Below, piece by piece: positions 8,087-16,667 of a stretch of DNA of 64,000 nucleotides. Made by a program: the position numbers and the translations under genes. The stretch comes from Aneurinibacillus sp. Ricciae_BoGa-3. GTDB lineage: Bacteria > Bacillota > Bacilli > Aneurinibacillales > Aneurinibacillaceae. The notes beneath the pieces were generated by a model, which saw nothing but the letters and a program-made list of their open reading frames with translations, was not told the origin of the DNA and did no database searches. Within the stretch, counting starts at the first letter, position 1; each line of letters opens with the position of its first letter. Where the stretch lies: positions 310,001 through 374,000 of the forward strand of contig NZ_CP116888.1 in the NCBI RefSeq assembly GCF_028421645.1. The letters run 5' to 3'.

Positions 8087-8126
8087 AAAAAGAGACTTGT
8101 TGACACAAGCCTCTGTCGTCTCTTTT
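8087..8126. terminator. Terminator after thymidylate kinase
   Basis: Stem AAAAAGAGAC / GTCTCTTTTT with an inner TTGT-TGAC-ACAA hairpin. A/T-rich flanks let it work on both strands. Confidence 0.7.
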
Positions 8127-8857
8127 TATTTCATTCTTTCAACAATCAGGGTATAGGCATCCGTAATAATAGCATCAAGAGGACGCAAATCTCCTGGTAT
8201 GTCTTTGGCAATCTTTTCTTCCCAACTCTCTGTAGTAATGCAGGAAATGGCTTTCCATTGTTGTTTATCCGCTACCCAACAAGCATTTTCATAGGACTGC
8301 TTCATAAATTCCAGATTACTTTCGTGAATGTCTTTGGCAGATTCACCCGTTATCTTATTCATACGTTCCGCCATCAGTTTCATGCTGTTTTGGATGGGCA
8401 TGTTGAGAAAAATAACCTCGCTTGGAATGGGAAGTCCAAGTTTCGTAAACTCCAAATCCCATAACCACTCTAAAAATGCCAATCGTTCGGTTTCATTATG
8501 AATTTTGGATGCTTGGTGAATTGCATTACTTGTGGTGTATCGGTCAGCAATAATGATGCCACCTGACTCATAGAACTTTTTCCATTCTTTTAAGTAGGAA
8601 GCGATTCTATCCACTGCATAAAAGGAAGAAGCGGTATACGGATTCACTTCATCCGCATTATCACCAAATTCTCCGTTTAAGTACATCTTTACCAAGGCAG
8701 AAGAGGCACTATCGTAATTTGGGTACGATACTTTTTGCACCTGATAGCCGTTTTCTTTTAATTTCGTATAAACGGCATCGGATACCGTTTGTTTCCCGCT
8801 ACTGTCCGTTCCATCTATGACAAATACATGTCCCGCATTACTTTTACCTGTGTTCAT
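8126..8857 (-). CDS. tmk: Thymidylate kinase (dTMP kinase) family
   Basis: 243 aa. P-loop IDGTDSSGKQT at about residues 15-25, then an NYDS block, and ADRYTTSNAIHQ carrying the DRY motif, as in dTMP kinases. The enzyme phosphorylates dTMP to dTDP; the family also includes phage deoxynucleotide kinases with broader range, so substrate is not certain. It is about 30 residues longer than usual bacterial Tmk, mostly in the middle and C-terminal region. GAAGGG precedes the ATG. Element-encoded nucleotide kinases can boost precursor supply for replication or transfer. Single-gene unit. Confidence 0.85.
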   Translation of the reverse strand: MNTGKSNAGHVFVIDGTDSSGKQTVSDAVYTKLKENGYQVQKVSYPNYDSASSALVKMYLNGEFGDNADEVNPYTASSFYAVDRIASYLKEWKKFYESGGIIIADRYTTSNAIHQASKIHNETERLAFLEWLWDLEFTKLGLPIPSEVIFLNMPIQNSMKLMAERMNKITGESAKDIHESNLEFMKQSYENACWVADKQQWKAISCITTESWEEKIAKDIPGDLRPLDAIITDAYTLIVERMK

Positions 8858-8965
8858 TTGATTTTCCCTTCTGTATGTAAGATAATTCTTACCAGTTTTC
8901 TCTGTTCATGCTTTTATTTTAAGCGTTTATTCGATAATTAATCGGTGCTTGTTTCATAATATCAC

Positions 8966-8977
8966 GACTATAGTCAA
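8966..8977 (-). promoter_or_regulatory. TTGACTATA element (perfect GACTATAGTC palindrome)
   Basis: Minus strand TTGACTATAGTC in the divergent region between thymidylate kinase and the VirB2-like gene. The inner ten bases are a perfect palindrome. Confidence 0.55.
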
Positions 8978-9091
8978 AAGTAAAACCGCGCCTTTTCTAT
9001 AAATTGCATCAGATACTATACAGTCCGTTTCCGTTTATATTTGTCATTTAATCAAACTATAATATAAAAATTCTCGCAAGGAGGTCGTAAC

Positions 9092-9445
9092 GTGAACAAA
9101 TTTTTAGAGGTAGCCCCTCGATATGTAAAATATATGCCTGTTTTTTTATCGATGTTTCTTTTCTTTACGGTTCCATCTTTCGCCCAACCAAAGTTGCCAG
9201 ATGCCTGGAAATCTTTAATGGATGAATATCACATTATTATTCAAGGAATTATAGGATTTGGTATCCTAACAGCACTCCTCGTGTTTATTATGCATATGAT
9301 ACATTTGGCTTCACTTGGAGCGAGTAATCCAAAAGCTAGACGAGTTATCTTGAATAACATCCTCATTTCGGGTATAACAACTGCAATGTTAGGGGCTGTA
9401 GAAGTAATATTCTCGATTTTGGTAACAACTGCATTTGGCAAATAA
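9092..9445 (+). CDS. VirB2/TrbC-like small membrane protein
   Basis: 117 aa, GTG start after AAGGAGG. Signal-like N-terminus ending near SFAQ at about residue 32, a hydrophobic segment (IIIQGIIGFGILTALLVFI), a short loop with LGASNPKARR, then a second hydrophobic segment. This is the architecture of VirB2/TrbC pilin-type proteins of type IV secretion. The protein at 48288-48728 has the same loop (LGASAGNPQAR), so the two are paralogues. It stands alone, far from the other transfer genes, and is followed by a terminator. Role as an alternative pilin is inference. Confidence 0.75.
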   Translation: MNKFLEVAPRYVKYMPVFLSMFLFFTVPSFAQPKLPDAWKSLMDEYHIIIQGIIGFGILTALLVFIMHMIHLASLGASNPKARRVILNNILISGITTAMLGAVEVIFSILVTTAFGK

Positions 9446-9471
9446 AAAGGACTTAAATATAAGTCCTTTTT
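9444..9471. terminator. Bidirectional terminator
   Basis: AAAAAGGACTTA / TAAGTCCTTTTT with AATA loop between convergent genes. Confidence 0.88.
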
Positions 9472-9812
9472 CAATGTACATATTCAGCTAGAAGGGAAAG
9501 GATTTTCTCTTTAACAGGGAGAGGAATCTCTTTTTCATGAAAAATGCAGGTTTCATTCGTCAGGATATGTTCTAAATTTACACAATTGCTGTTGGGGTTA
9601 TCGAGGAGGTTTGCTACCTTAAGTAAGGTAATATAATCAACCCCAAGCGGAGTGGACAATTGTTGAAGTGTTTGAGAAGATGGGTTTCGTAGCCTTCGCT
9701 CCATGCGGGAAATATGAGAGGCAGAAATGCCACTTTCCTTGGAAAGTTGTTGAATGGATAGTTTCATTTCAATTCGTCTTTCTTGTAGGTAGTCATTGAT
9801 GGGAAGACTCAC
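9471..9812 (-). CDS. Xre-family transcriptional regulator (113 aa)
   Basis: GTG start after AAAGGAGG. The helix-turn-helix is at residues ~8-65, with KLSIQQLSKESGISASHISR and MERR..NPSSQTL, typical of Xre/SinR-like repressors. The last ~45 residues have no recognised domain. It lies 20 bp downstream of the replication-relaxation gene on the same strand and is probably cotranscribed with it. Confidence 0.85.
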   Translation of the reverse strand: MSLPINDYLQERRIEMKLSIQQLSKESGISASHISRMERRLRNPSSQTLQQLSTPLGVDYITLLKVANLLDNPNSNCVNLEHILTNETCIFHEKEIPLPVKEKILSLLAEYVH

Positions 9813-9832
9813 ATTTCTACCTCCTTTCTTTT

Positions 9833-10750
9833 TTAGGGTCTAAACGTAACCGCTTTGATTTCTTGAAGAACATCTTGTTCAGGAAGATAACGTAAGAATG
9901 CCCCCGCCTCATGCAGTACCCGTTGTAAACGTTCATCCGTAGAGAGTCTGAAATTTCGAATTTCAGAGGACTCTGTAATGAGTTTGCCTGCTTCAAGTGC
10001 TGTTAAATCACTATCTGCAAACACAAAAAGAACGGGTGGTTGTTCTGCATCGTAATAATATTTTTTCCAGGCATTTGTCGTCATCAAACTTTCCAATTTG
10101 AATACTTTATCTCGGATGTGAAGAGGGAAGTCATACTCACGAATGGCTTCACCAACAAAATAGCGGTTTTGCCCATTGATTTTCATGCACATTTCAAAAG
10201 AAGGAAAGACATTTTTCTTTCCAACACGAAAGTCAGGTTCAACTTTGAAATAAACCAGTTTATCAGGGCATGTTTCTCTGATGCGAAGATAAATTTCTGT
10301 TGTTAATAGATTCTTAGAAATAATCTCGGAAGATTTCATGTTGATGGTACTGTACCAGTCCGTTGTGTCCTCATTGGAATAGTTCGCAAGCAGATAACGT
10401 CCACCCAAATCCAAACAATAAATCTGGTAGGAATCAGGTGCAACTTGTTCTTCTTCAAAATCGGACAGCATGAACTTATTGAGCACACGATATTTGACCA
10501 GTTTGTCTAAGCGGTTTTTTAGGTTTACTTTCGTTTTATCTTCGCCCAAGAGTTTGTAAATTTGGTCAGCCGTGGCAAACTTATAGCGGAACAAAAACTT
10601 TGCAATCTCAATATCTCGGTCGGTAATCACATTGTTATTCTTCATCTTAATGATTTCGTTTTTTCCGATATTAAGATTGAATTTGTTTTCAAAGGTTTGT
10701 TTGAGGTCGGCTGGAATGACAATAGGGCTATCCTGTTCTTTTATATACAT
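9833..10750 (-). CDS. Replication-relaxation family protein (winged helix)
   Basis: 305 aa, ATG after AAAGGAGCG. Residues ~40-105 form a winged-helix-like block (ITDRDIEIAKFLFRYKFATA, QIYKLLG, LKNRLDKLVKYRVLNKF), followed by a domain with F.VEPDFRVG and FEMCMKINGQ. This is the layout of the replication-relaxation (Replic_Relax) family common on Firmicute plasmids and conjugative elements, whose biochemical role is poorly known. A longer member sits at 29038-30360. It probably forms an operon with the Xre gene downstream. Confidence 0.72.
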   Translation of the reverse strand: MYIKEQDSPIVIPADLKQTFENKFNLNIGKNEIIKMKNNNVITDRDIEIAKFLFRYKFATADQIYKLLGEDKTKVNLKNRLDKLVKYRVLNKFMLSDFEEEQVAPDSYQIYCLDLGGRYLLANYSNEDTTDWYSTINMKSSEIISKNLLTTEIYLRIRETCPDKLVYFKVEPDFRVGKKNVFPSFEMCMKINGQNRYFVGEAIREYDFPLHIRDKVFKLESLMTTNAWKKYYYDAEQPPVLFVFADSDLTALEAGKLITESSEIRNFRLSTDERLQRVLHEAGAFLRYLPEQDVLQEIKAVTFRP

Positions 10751-10773
10751 TCACGTAACGCTCCTTTCTTCTA

Positions 10774-10810
10774 TTAAAAATAAGGCAGAAAGAATTGATG
10801 TCCTTCTGCC
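10774..10810 (-). terminator. Terminator after the S1-domain gene
   Basis: GGCAGAA / TTCTGCC stem, then TTATTTTTA on the minus strand. Confidence 0.72.
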
Positions 10811-10827
10811 TTTGTTCTGGACTCAAA

Positions 10828-11580
10828 TTAGATGATTCTTACGATTTTTCCTCGTACTCGTTCTTCTTCTGGTTTGATTTGTGTGATGCGGAAGGAAACT
10901 TTCATGCCTTCTTCAACTTCACCCGTGCCAGGAATAGGGCAGAGTGCATCGAGTCCAGGTGCGATGCAAACGTAAACACCCCAAGGCTTCACATTTCGTA
11001 CAACACCAAGGACAACTTGGTCTCTTTCGAACATATCGAAGCTCATGATGGTTGGATTCTTATATTTTTCAACCGCTTCAAAAATTAGTCTATCGTTAGA
11101 GGATACTTTGCGCAGTTTTACATTGACGCTATCACCAACTTTGAGAACTTCGCCAACGGTTGTGTAATCTTCTGCAAAGTCTACGTTTTTAAGCAGACCT
11201 GTTACGCCTTCGATTTCCACGTAAGCACCGTATTTGAGTACATTAATGACTTGGGCATTAAATACTTCACCCTCACGAAGTCGCTCCACAATGCCTTCTT
11301 TAAGGATGGCTTGTGCATCTTTTCGAGAGCAAATCAGCACGTTATTATCTCTATCAATTTCCTTTACAACGAAACTTACTTCTCTACCAAGGAAACCCAC
11401 GAGAGACTTCCATTGTACTTCCAGGTCAACTTCGTCTCGCACGATAATCCCTTTCACGCCGTCCAAATCGAGAACTAACACGTCAGTTTCCAGTTCTTTA
11501 TTGTTTTGAACGACTTTAACGAGTCCTTTCAGGATTTCCTTGTTATTCATGGCTTTTTCATATGCTGTAATAGTATTCAT
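10828..11580 (-). CDS. Three-S1-domain RNA-binding protein
   Basis: 250 aa, ATG after AAAGGAGG. Three S1/OB repeats can be read: residues ~12-80 (degenerate, GVKGIIVRDEV), ~95-165 (GEVFNAQVINVLKYGAYVEI, a classic S1 start) and ~180-248 (VVLGVVRNVKPWGVYVCIAP). The set resembles a shortened ribosomal protein S1/YpfD. Such proteins bind single-stranded RNA and can affect translation or RNA decay. It is encoded directly downstream of the response-regulator gene (24-bp gap). An accessory-element S1 protein is unusual; target RNA is unknown. Confidence 0.85.
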   Translation of the reverse strand: MNTITAYEKAMNNKEILKGLVKVVQNNKELETDVLVLDLDGVKGIIVRDEVDLEVQWKSLVGFLGREVSFVVKEIDRDNNVLICSRKDAQAILKEGIVERLREGEVFNAQVINVLKYGAYVEIEGVTGLLKNVDFAEDYTTVGEVLKVGDSVNVKLRKVSSNDRLIFEAVEKYKNPTIMSFDMFERDQVVLGVVRNVKPWGVYVCIAPGLDALCPIPGTGEVEEGMKVSFRITQIKPEEERVRGKIVRII

Positions 11581-11604
11581 ATAGTTGTTTCCTCCTTTAG
11601 TTTT

Positions 11605-12825
11605 TTACTTTTTGAATAGTTTTTTCACAATGCCAAACAACCCATCATTTTTACCATTATTATAGTTATCTTTACTAGAATCATTCAGGATGGGTTCTTC
11701 TATATCCATGTTAGCTAATCTATCGTAGGATTCTTCCCTCAAGATTCTTCCTCTTGGCGGCTTAATGTTGACGGGTTCCTCTGAAACCATCGGATTCTGT
11801 GGGCGGATGTTGATTTCTTCGATTTTTCTGTCGGTTTTTTTCGACTTCGTTATCTCCACAGTAGAAACCAAAGGTTCTGTTGGACGAACAGTGGCGGATG
11901 ACCGAGGCGGTTCCACAACGACTTCTCTCGGAGAATGTTGCGGTTCTCGTATCGAAGATTCCCTAGCGATGGAAGGGGATTCTTTCGTTTTTGGTTCTCG
12001 TATAGGGAAGTCTCTGTGAGGTTCCCGAATAGAAGGTTCCATTGGCGGTTGCGTGAATGGAACAGAAGATTCTCTAGAATCCATAACAGGGTTTCTGATT
12101 TCAGGCTCCCGAATCTCGATATCTGGTGAATCCGATGCCGTTACGGGTGGCTCTTCTTCTTCCACTAAGTCAATGAAAGATTCCTCCTTCTCCAAAGGAG
12201 AAAAATCGTTTTGTTCCTGCTCTATTTTTTCAATATTTTCTTGCGAGAGCTTATGGGCTTCTTGTTCCTCTTCTATTTGAAATGAATTAGGGAACTCAAT
12301 ATCATCCTCTGAATTTTTTATCTCAAATATTTGACTTTTGCTCTCGTCTGGTTTGTCTTGGATGATAATCTCAAAATTATCTTCAATTCCATCATCAGAA
12401 ACCACAGGCGGTTGAACACTTTCTTTTGTCTCCGTCATTTTTGGTTGTTCTTCGGACATCCCTTCTTGCATCTTGTCCAGTTTGCTCCAAAGAAAGGCGG
12501 GTTGAAATGGTTTTTGAAGATATTCTTTTGCGCCTGCTTGCATGATTTCTTGCTGAATGGCTTCATCATTGTTACCTGTCACGACAATGATTTGAGCGGT
12601 AGGGTCTTTGGACAAAATTTGCTTTGTTGCTCCAACACCTGACATTTCAGGCATCGCAATATCCATTGTGACAACGTCTGGTTTCAATTCAAAATATAGT
12701 TTGATACCTTCTTTGCCGTTTTTAGCTTCTCCAACGACATCGTAGCCAGCTTCCTTCAATGCTTTTTTGAGTAAATTTCTCATGAAATAAGCATCATCTA
12801 CAATAAGAACTGTTTTGAATCGCAC
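11605..12825 (-). CDS. Response regulator: CheY-like receiver plus long disordered tail
   Basis: 406 aa from the GTG at 12825, which has GGGAGG 8 nt upstream; an upstream ATG at 12855 lacks a site. Residues 1-125 are a receiver domain with acidic pair D10-D11, phosphoacceptor D55 (VVTMDIAMPEMSG), T83 and K105 (YLQKPFQP), all present. There is no output domain. Instead ~280 residues are acidic and then Pro/Arg/Glu-rich with repeated SIREP/REP-like blocks, ending in a basic helix (GLFGIVKKLFKK). The tail may dock to the membrane or a machine such as the Tad or transfer apparatus. No histidine kinase is visible in the window. Confidence 0.88.
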   Translation of the reverse strand: MRFKTVLIVDDAYFMRNLLKKALKEAGYDVVGEAKNGKEGIKLYFELKPDVVTMDIAMPEMSGVGATKQILSKDPTAQIIVVTGNNDEAIQQEIMQAGAKEYLQKPFQPAFLWSKLDKMQEGMSEEQPKMTETKESVQPPVVSDDGIEDNFEIIIQDKPDESKSQIFEIKNSEDDIEFPNSFQIEEEQEAHKLSQENIEKIEQEQNDFSPLEKEESFIDLVEEEEPPVTASDSPDIEIREPEIRNPVMDSRESSVPFTQPPMEPSIREPHRDFPIREPKTKESPSIARESSIREPQHSPREVVVEPPRSSATVRPTEPLVSTVEITKSKKTDRKIEEINIRPQNPMVSEEPVNIKPPRGRILREESYDRLANMDIEEPILNDSSKDNYNNGKNDGLFGIVKKLFKK

Positions 12826-12887
12826 GTATAAACCTCCCTTCAAAATTTCAGTCACTTTAACATGTCGTATGAACCATCTGTGCTCTT

Positions 12888-12915
12888 ATTATAGTATCGC
12901 GTTGAATATAGACAA
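12888..12915 (-). promoter_or_regulatory. Promoter of the response regulator operon
   Basis: Minus strand TTGTCT (12910-12915), 16-bp spacer, TATAAT (12888-12893). Confidence 0.65.
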
Positions 12916-12990
12916 AGCGATTTTGTGTTTGACTATGTTCTATAAAAATTTAACCGAAACTGGATAGATTTTAATTTTGGTAAAATAAAA

Positions 12991-13019
12991 TTGACAATTT
13001 TTGATTCGTTTGCTATGAT
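12991..13019 (+). promoter_or_regulatory. Sigma-A promoter of the helicase operon
   Basis: TTGACA, 17-bp spacer, TATGAT. A start about 50 bp upstream of the chosen ATG at 13072. Confidence 0.75.
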
Positions 13020-13071
13020 GCTATTAGTTTACAAACAGGTTGTAGGTCAAAATAGGAGGAGAAAAATATCC

Positions 13072-13554
13072 ATGATTGGACGCATGTATAGACCATTAAA
13101 GATATTAACTATCCCAGGTAAAAGGGGATACAATATTTTAAATAAATACAAATCGAGTTTCGGGGGAGAAGCTGACACCTTCGAAATGGAAGTGTACCTT
13201 CATTACAATGCAGGTAAAGGAACAGAAGAGGTGCGAATCGAATTTAAAGATTTAACACTACCTGTACGTATAGAAAATGGACATAGAATATCTGCTCACG
13301 TCGCAAGTAATACGGATGCAGAAAGAAAAATTGGTTCGTTGCGTAAATTTGAGCGACCTACCAACATTACATCTAAAAATGTGCTGGAGTTTACCATGCT
13401 CATTAAATCTCAAAAAGATGAAGAGGAAAACGATGCGTTAGTCGTACGACTAAACCCAACAGTAATCGATAATGAAGAATACATGGTTGTCGAAGCGGAG
13501 TGTGAAACCCCCGTTGTTGTCAAAGGAACGAAGAAAGTATCTGTTGGAGAATAA
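13072..13554 (+). CDS. Unknown protein upstream of RecD2-like helicase
   Basis: 160 aa from the ATG at 13072, chosen because AGGAGGAG precedes it and the promoter overlaps any earlier start. Not recognised. It begins MIGRMYRPLKILTIPGKRGY, then alternates charged and hydrophobic residues in a beta-rich pattern (FEMEVYLHY, VRIEFKDLTLPV, LEFTMLI, EYMVVEAE). No signal peptide or membrane segment. It is the first gene of an operon with the helicase 14 bp downstream, so a role in DNA processing, for instance as a DNA-binding accessory, is possible but not shown. Confidence 0.72.
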   Translation: MIGRMYRPLKILTIPGKRGYNILNKYKSSFGGEADTFEMEVYLHYNAGKGTEEVRIEFKDLTLPVRIENGHRISAHVASNTDAERKIGSLRKFERPTNITSKNVLEFTMLIKSQKDEEENDALVVRLNPTVIDNEEYMVVEAECETPVVVKGTKKVSVGE

Positions 13555-13568
13555 AAGGGGGAGAGAGG

Positions 13569-15845
13569 ATGATTCCAAAGGAAGGGATGGATATCCCTGT
13601 TAAATTTGAGGTCGTAAAAATTCGAAAACGCTTTGATACGAACGGCTATACCATATTCGAAGCAAAGTTTACTGATTACCCTTCAACTTTTCTTCCTACT
13701 TCGGAAATTGTTTTAGCAGGGAATTTCCCTTCCATCTTTGAAGAAGATGAATTTGAAGGAGTAGGAAGTTGGAAAAATCACAATATATACGGGTATGGAT
13801 TTAATTTAGAGTGGGCAAAGCGGTTGGTTCCGCAAACAGAAAAGGGAATACAGGAATTCTTAAAACGTTGTGTAAAGGGAATTGGAAACAAAACTGCCGA
13901 AAAAATTGTCCAGCACTTTGGACTTCAGACGATTTCTCAAATTGAAGCGGATTGGAAAAACCTATTAAAAGTTCCTGGAATGGGTGAGAAACGAGCAAAA
14001 AAAATACATGAAAAAATGGCTTCCCATAAAAAATATGAAGATGTTGCCATGTATGTATTAAGCAATGGGGGTGGATACAAGACCGCATTGCGAATCTATG
14101 AAGCGTTGGGAGATTCCGCTATTATTCGAATCAAAGAGAATCCTTATTCCTTATGCTCAATTCCTAAAATAAGTTTCCCACAAGCGGATAAGTTTGCAAA
14201 AAACGAAAGAATTCCCTTCCATCACATCGAACGAGTTAAACAGGGGATTCTTTATTTTTTGGAGAACGATTTAAAAAGCAAAGGGAATTTGTATGTCACT
14301 AAAAGGAATCTCTCACAAGAAATCAATTCCTTTTTATTACACGTTGGGGCATTTAAAGATGAAACCAATCATGAATTTATCTCTTATGGCAAAGTAAATG
14401 AAGCCTTAGATATGCTGATAGAAGAAGAGAAAGTCGTTATTGAAGAGGATGAAGAGGGCGTAGAGTGTATTTACACAAAATCTTATCATGTCATTGAAAA
14501 TCAGATTGTAAAACATCTTAAAAAGTTGGTTGAAGAGTCAAAGACACCCATAGCAACCACGCAACAAATTGAGGAATTTATCACGGAGTATGAGACTACC
14601 CATAAGTTTCCGTTAGCAGAAAAACAAAAAGAAGCTGTTTTTATGGCTCTGCAGAATGGTATGAGTATCCTTACAGGAGGTCCTGGTACGGGAAAAACTC
14701 AGACCATCAACACCATCATCCAATGTATTCGAACCATTAAACCAACCGCTACCATTCATCTTTGTGCGCCTACAGGAAAAGCTAGTAAACGAATGACAGA
14801 GCTTACGGGGATGGAAGCGATGACCATTCACCGAACCATTGGGTTAAATGGTTTTCAAAAAGAAAATAAAACCACCCTCGTTCAAGGTGATTTTGTCATT
14901 ATTGATGAATCCTCCATGATTGATGCGTTTGTCTTTTATAAATTGTTAGAAGCTATTGACGAAGACGTACGAATTTTATTTGTCGGTGATTACGAGCAGT
15001 TGCCAAGCGTGGGAGCGGGGCTTATCCTGCGGGATTTAATTAACTCCAAAAAGATTCCGACTACCGTTTTAACTGAGATTTTTAGACAAGCAAGAGAAAG
15101 CCAAATCGTGATGAACTCTCATAAAATCATCAAAGGAATCAAAACAACTGACAAAGATGGACTTACCTTTGATACGAATAAAAATGACTTCTATTTCATT
15201 CAGACCCAAAACAAGTTGGATGTACAATCTCGCATCATTGAAATGGTCGATAGATTTGTACAAGTACAGGGTTATAAACTAAGGGATATTCAAGTGCTGT
15301 CGCCTATGAGAAAAGGTGATTTAGGTGTGTGGCGATTAAATCGTTTGATGCAACAAAAATTTAATCCACCATCTGCTACGAAAAAAGAGTGGAAAGTGAA
15401 TGAACTCAATTTCTTTAGAGAAGGCGACAAGGTTATTCAGACCGTTAATAACTATGATTTAGAAGTGTTTAATGGAGAAGTAGGATACATTCACTCTATT
15501 AGCCGAAACAAAGAAGGGGATACCATCGTAGAGGTTGAATTCGATGATAAAACAGTTGCATATGATGAATTAAGCATTGAAGAAGTGGAATTGGCGTTTG
15601 TGATAACTATACATAAGAGCCAAGGAAGTGAATTTCCTGTCGTCATTATGCCTATCCATTCCTCACAAGAAGGCATGCTCAATAAGAATTTAATCTACAC
15701 AGCGTGGACAAGAGCAAAAGAGACGGTTGTTTCAATTGGCTCAAAAGACGCACTGGATAAAGCCATCGATAAAACCGATAATACGATTAGGTTCTCCAAA
15801 ATTAAAGAAAAAATTGCGAAGCAAATCCTTCCCATTGCTTCGTGA
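13569..15845 (+). CDS. recD2: RecD2-like superfamily 1 DNA helicase
   Basis: 758 aa, ATG after GGGGGAGAGAGG. N-terminal OB-like region, then tandem helix-hairpin-helix motifs at about residues 98-150 (VKGIGNKTAEKIV and VPGMGEKRAKKI), Walker A GGPGTGKTQT at about 369-378, Walker B IIDESSMID, a GDYEQLPSVG motif III, and C-terminal motif VI (YTAWTRAKETV). This is the RecD2 layout: a 5'-3' helicase working without RecBC. In Bacillus it acts at stalled forks and in repair. It may support element replication or transfer with RecA and RecJ. Followed by a terminator. Confidence 0.93.
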   Translation: MIPKEGMDIPVKFEVVKIRKRFDTNGYTIFEAKFTDYPSTFLPTSEIVLAGNFPSIFEEDEFEGVGSWKNHNIYGYGFNLEWAKRLVPQTEKGIQEFLKRCVKGIGNKTAEKIVQHFGLQTISQIEADWKNLLKVPGMGEKRAKKIHEKMASHKKYEDVAMYVLSNGGGYKTALRIYEALGDSAIIRIKENPYSLCSIPKISFPQADKFAKNERIPFHHIERVKQGILYFLENDLKSKGNLYVTKRNLSQEINSFLLHVGAFKDETNHEFISYGKVNEALDMLIEEEKVVIEEDEEGVECIYTKSYHVIENQIVKHLKKLVEESKTPIATTQQIEEFITEYETTHKFPLAEKQKEAVFMALQNGMSILTGGPGTGKTQTINTIIQCIRTIKPTATIHLCAPTGKASKRMTELTGMEAMTIHRTIGLNGFQKENKTTLVQGDFVIIDESSMIDAFVFYKLLEAIDEDVRILFVGDYEQLPSVGAGLILRDLINSKKIPTTVLTEIFRQARESQIVMNSHKIIKGIKTTDKDGLTFDTNKNDFYFIQTQNKLDVQSRIIEMVDRFVQVQGYKLRDIQVLSPMRKGDLGVWRLNRLMQQKFNPPSATKKEWKVNELNFFREGDKVIQTVNNYDLEVFNGEVGYIHSISRNKEGDTIVEVEFDDKTVAYDELSIEEVELAFVITIHKSQGSEFPVVIMPIHSSQEGMLNKNLIYTAWTRAKETVVSIGSKDALDKAIDKTDNTIRFSKIKEKIAKQILPIAS

Positions 15846-15847
15846 AG

Positions 15848-15875
15848 AGGTAGCCTTAAAACGGCTATCTTTTTT
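15848..15875 (+). terminator. Terminator after the helicase gene
   Basis: AGGTAGCC / GGCTATCT stem with one G-T pair, then TTTTT. Confidence 0.85.
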
Positions 15876-15942
15876 ACTGTACAGAACGGTTCCTTATGGA
15901 CACAAAGGTCTTGCATATAATGAGACATAGAGAAAAAGCAAG

Positions 15943-16548
15943 GTGTTTGAAACCAAACTTTTTGAGGGATTAGGATGGGTGAATAAAATGGAATGGAAAT
16001 TTCGGGAGTTGTTCGATGCACGTTTTCGGGAATTATTTGTAAAGAAATTCGGAAAGAATATCTTTCGACTTGGTAGAATTATAATCGTTCTGGTGTTGCT
16101 TTCGCTTTTCTTTCAGTTCTCAATTGTTCCGTCAGAATCAATGGTTCCAACCATACAGGTAAAAGATTATCTGTTGATTTACACGAAGTCAGATTACAAA
16201 CGTGGAGACATTATCTCCTTTAAACTTCCTATCAACGAAAAGGAATCTTATTTAAAACGAATTATCGGTTTACCAGGAGACACAGTTGAGGTGAAAAAGG
16301 GTTCTGTTTATGTGAATGATGTAGCGTTAAAAGAGAATTATCTAAACGAAAAGCCGACGTATACGTATCCGAAAACAAAGGTTCCTGCGGGATGTTACTT
16401 TGTTCTTGGCGACAATCGAAACAATTCCTATGACTCACATTCATGGGGCTTTGTTAAACGAGATGAAATACATGGTAAGGTAGTAGCTGTGTTGCTTCCC
16501 TTTCAGCGTTTTCATCTGGTGCATAATGAGTTAGACCGAAATGAGTAG
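15943..16548 (+). CDS. Type I signal peptidase
   Basis: 201 aa from the GTG at 15943; the ATG at 15988 (186 aa) is equally plausible, since neither has an ideal site. One N-terminal membrane anchor (LGRIIIVLVLLSLFFQFSIV), catalytic Ser in PSESMVPT (S66) and catalytic Lys in SYLKRIIGLPGD (K105), followed by the GDNRNNSYDS(H) block. These mark a Gram-positive SipS-type enzyme that cleaves signal peptides on the outer face of the membrane. The element also encodes several secreted proteins (16668, 47069, VirB2-like), its likely clients. Confidence 0.93.
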   Translation: MFETKLFEGLGWVNKMEWKFRELFDARFRELFVKKFGKNIFRLGRIIIVLVLLSLFFQFSIVPSESMVPTIQVKDYLLIYTKSDYKRGDIISFKLPINEKESYLKRIIGLPGDTVEVKKGSVYVNDVALKENYLNEKPTYTYPKTKVPAGCYFVLGDNRNNSYDSHSWGFVKRDEIHGKVVAVLLPFQRFHLVHNELDRNE

Positions 16549-16570
16549 ACTTGTCTGCTCATTTTTTATT
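16543..16570 (+). terminator. Terminator after signal peptidase gene
   Basis: GAGTAGA / TCTGCTC stem with one G-T pair, CTTG loop, then ATTTTTTATTTT. Confidence 0.8.
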
Positions 16571-16667
16571 TTATCAAATAGAAATAGAACGATATTGTGG
16601 TTTAAAAACTACATAAATTAATTTATACTTTATAGACAATAATATTGAAATTTAAAGGAGTCTTACG

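Noticed and set aside
7928-8464. 178-aa plus-strand frame
   Set aside because: It lies antisense to the thymidylate kinase gene and the 58-aa gene, both of which have proper start signals.
8966-8977. Ordinary sigma-A -35 box for a minus-strand promoter
   Set aside because: The nearest -10-like TATTAT is only 10 bp away, so it was treated as a regulatory element instead.
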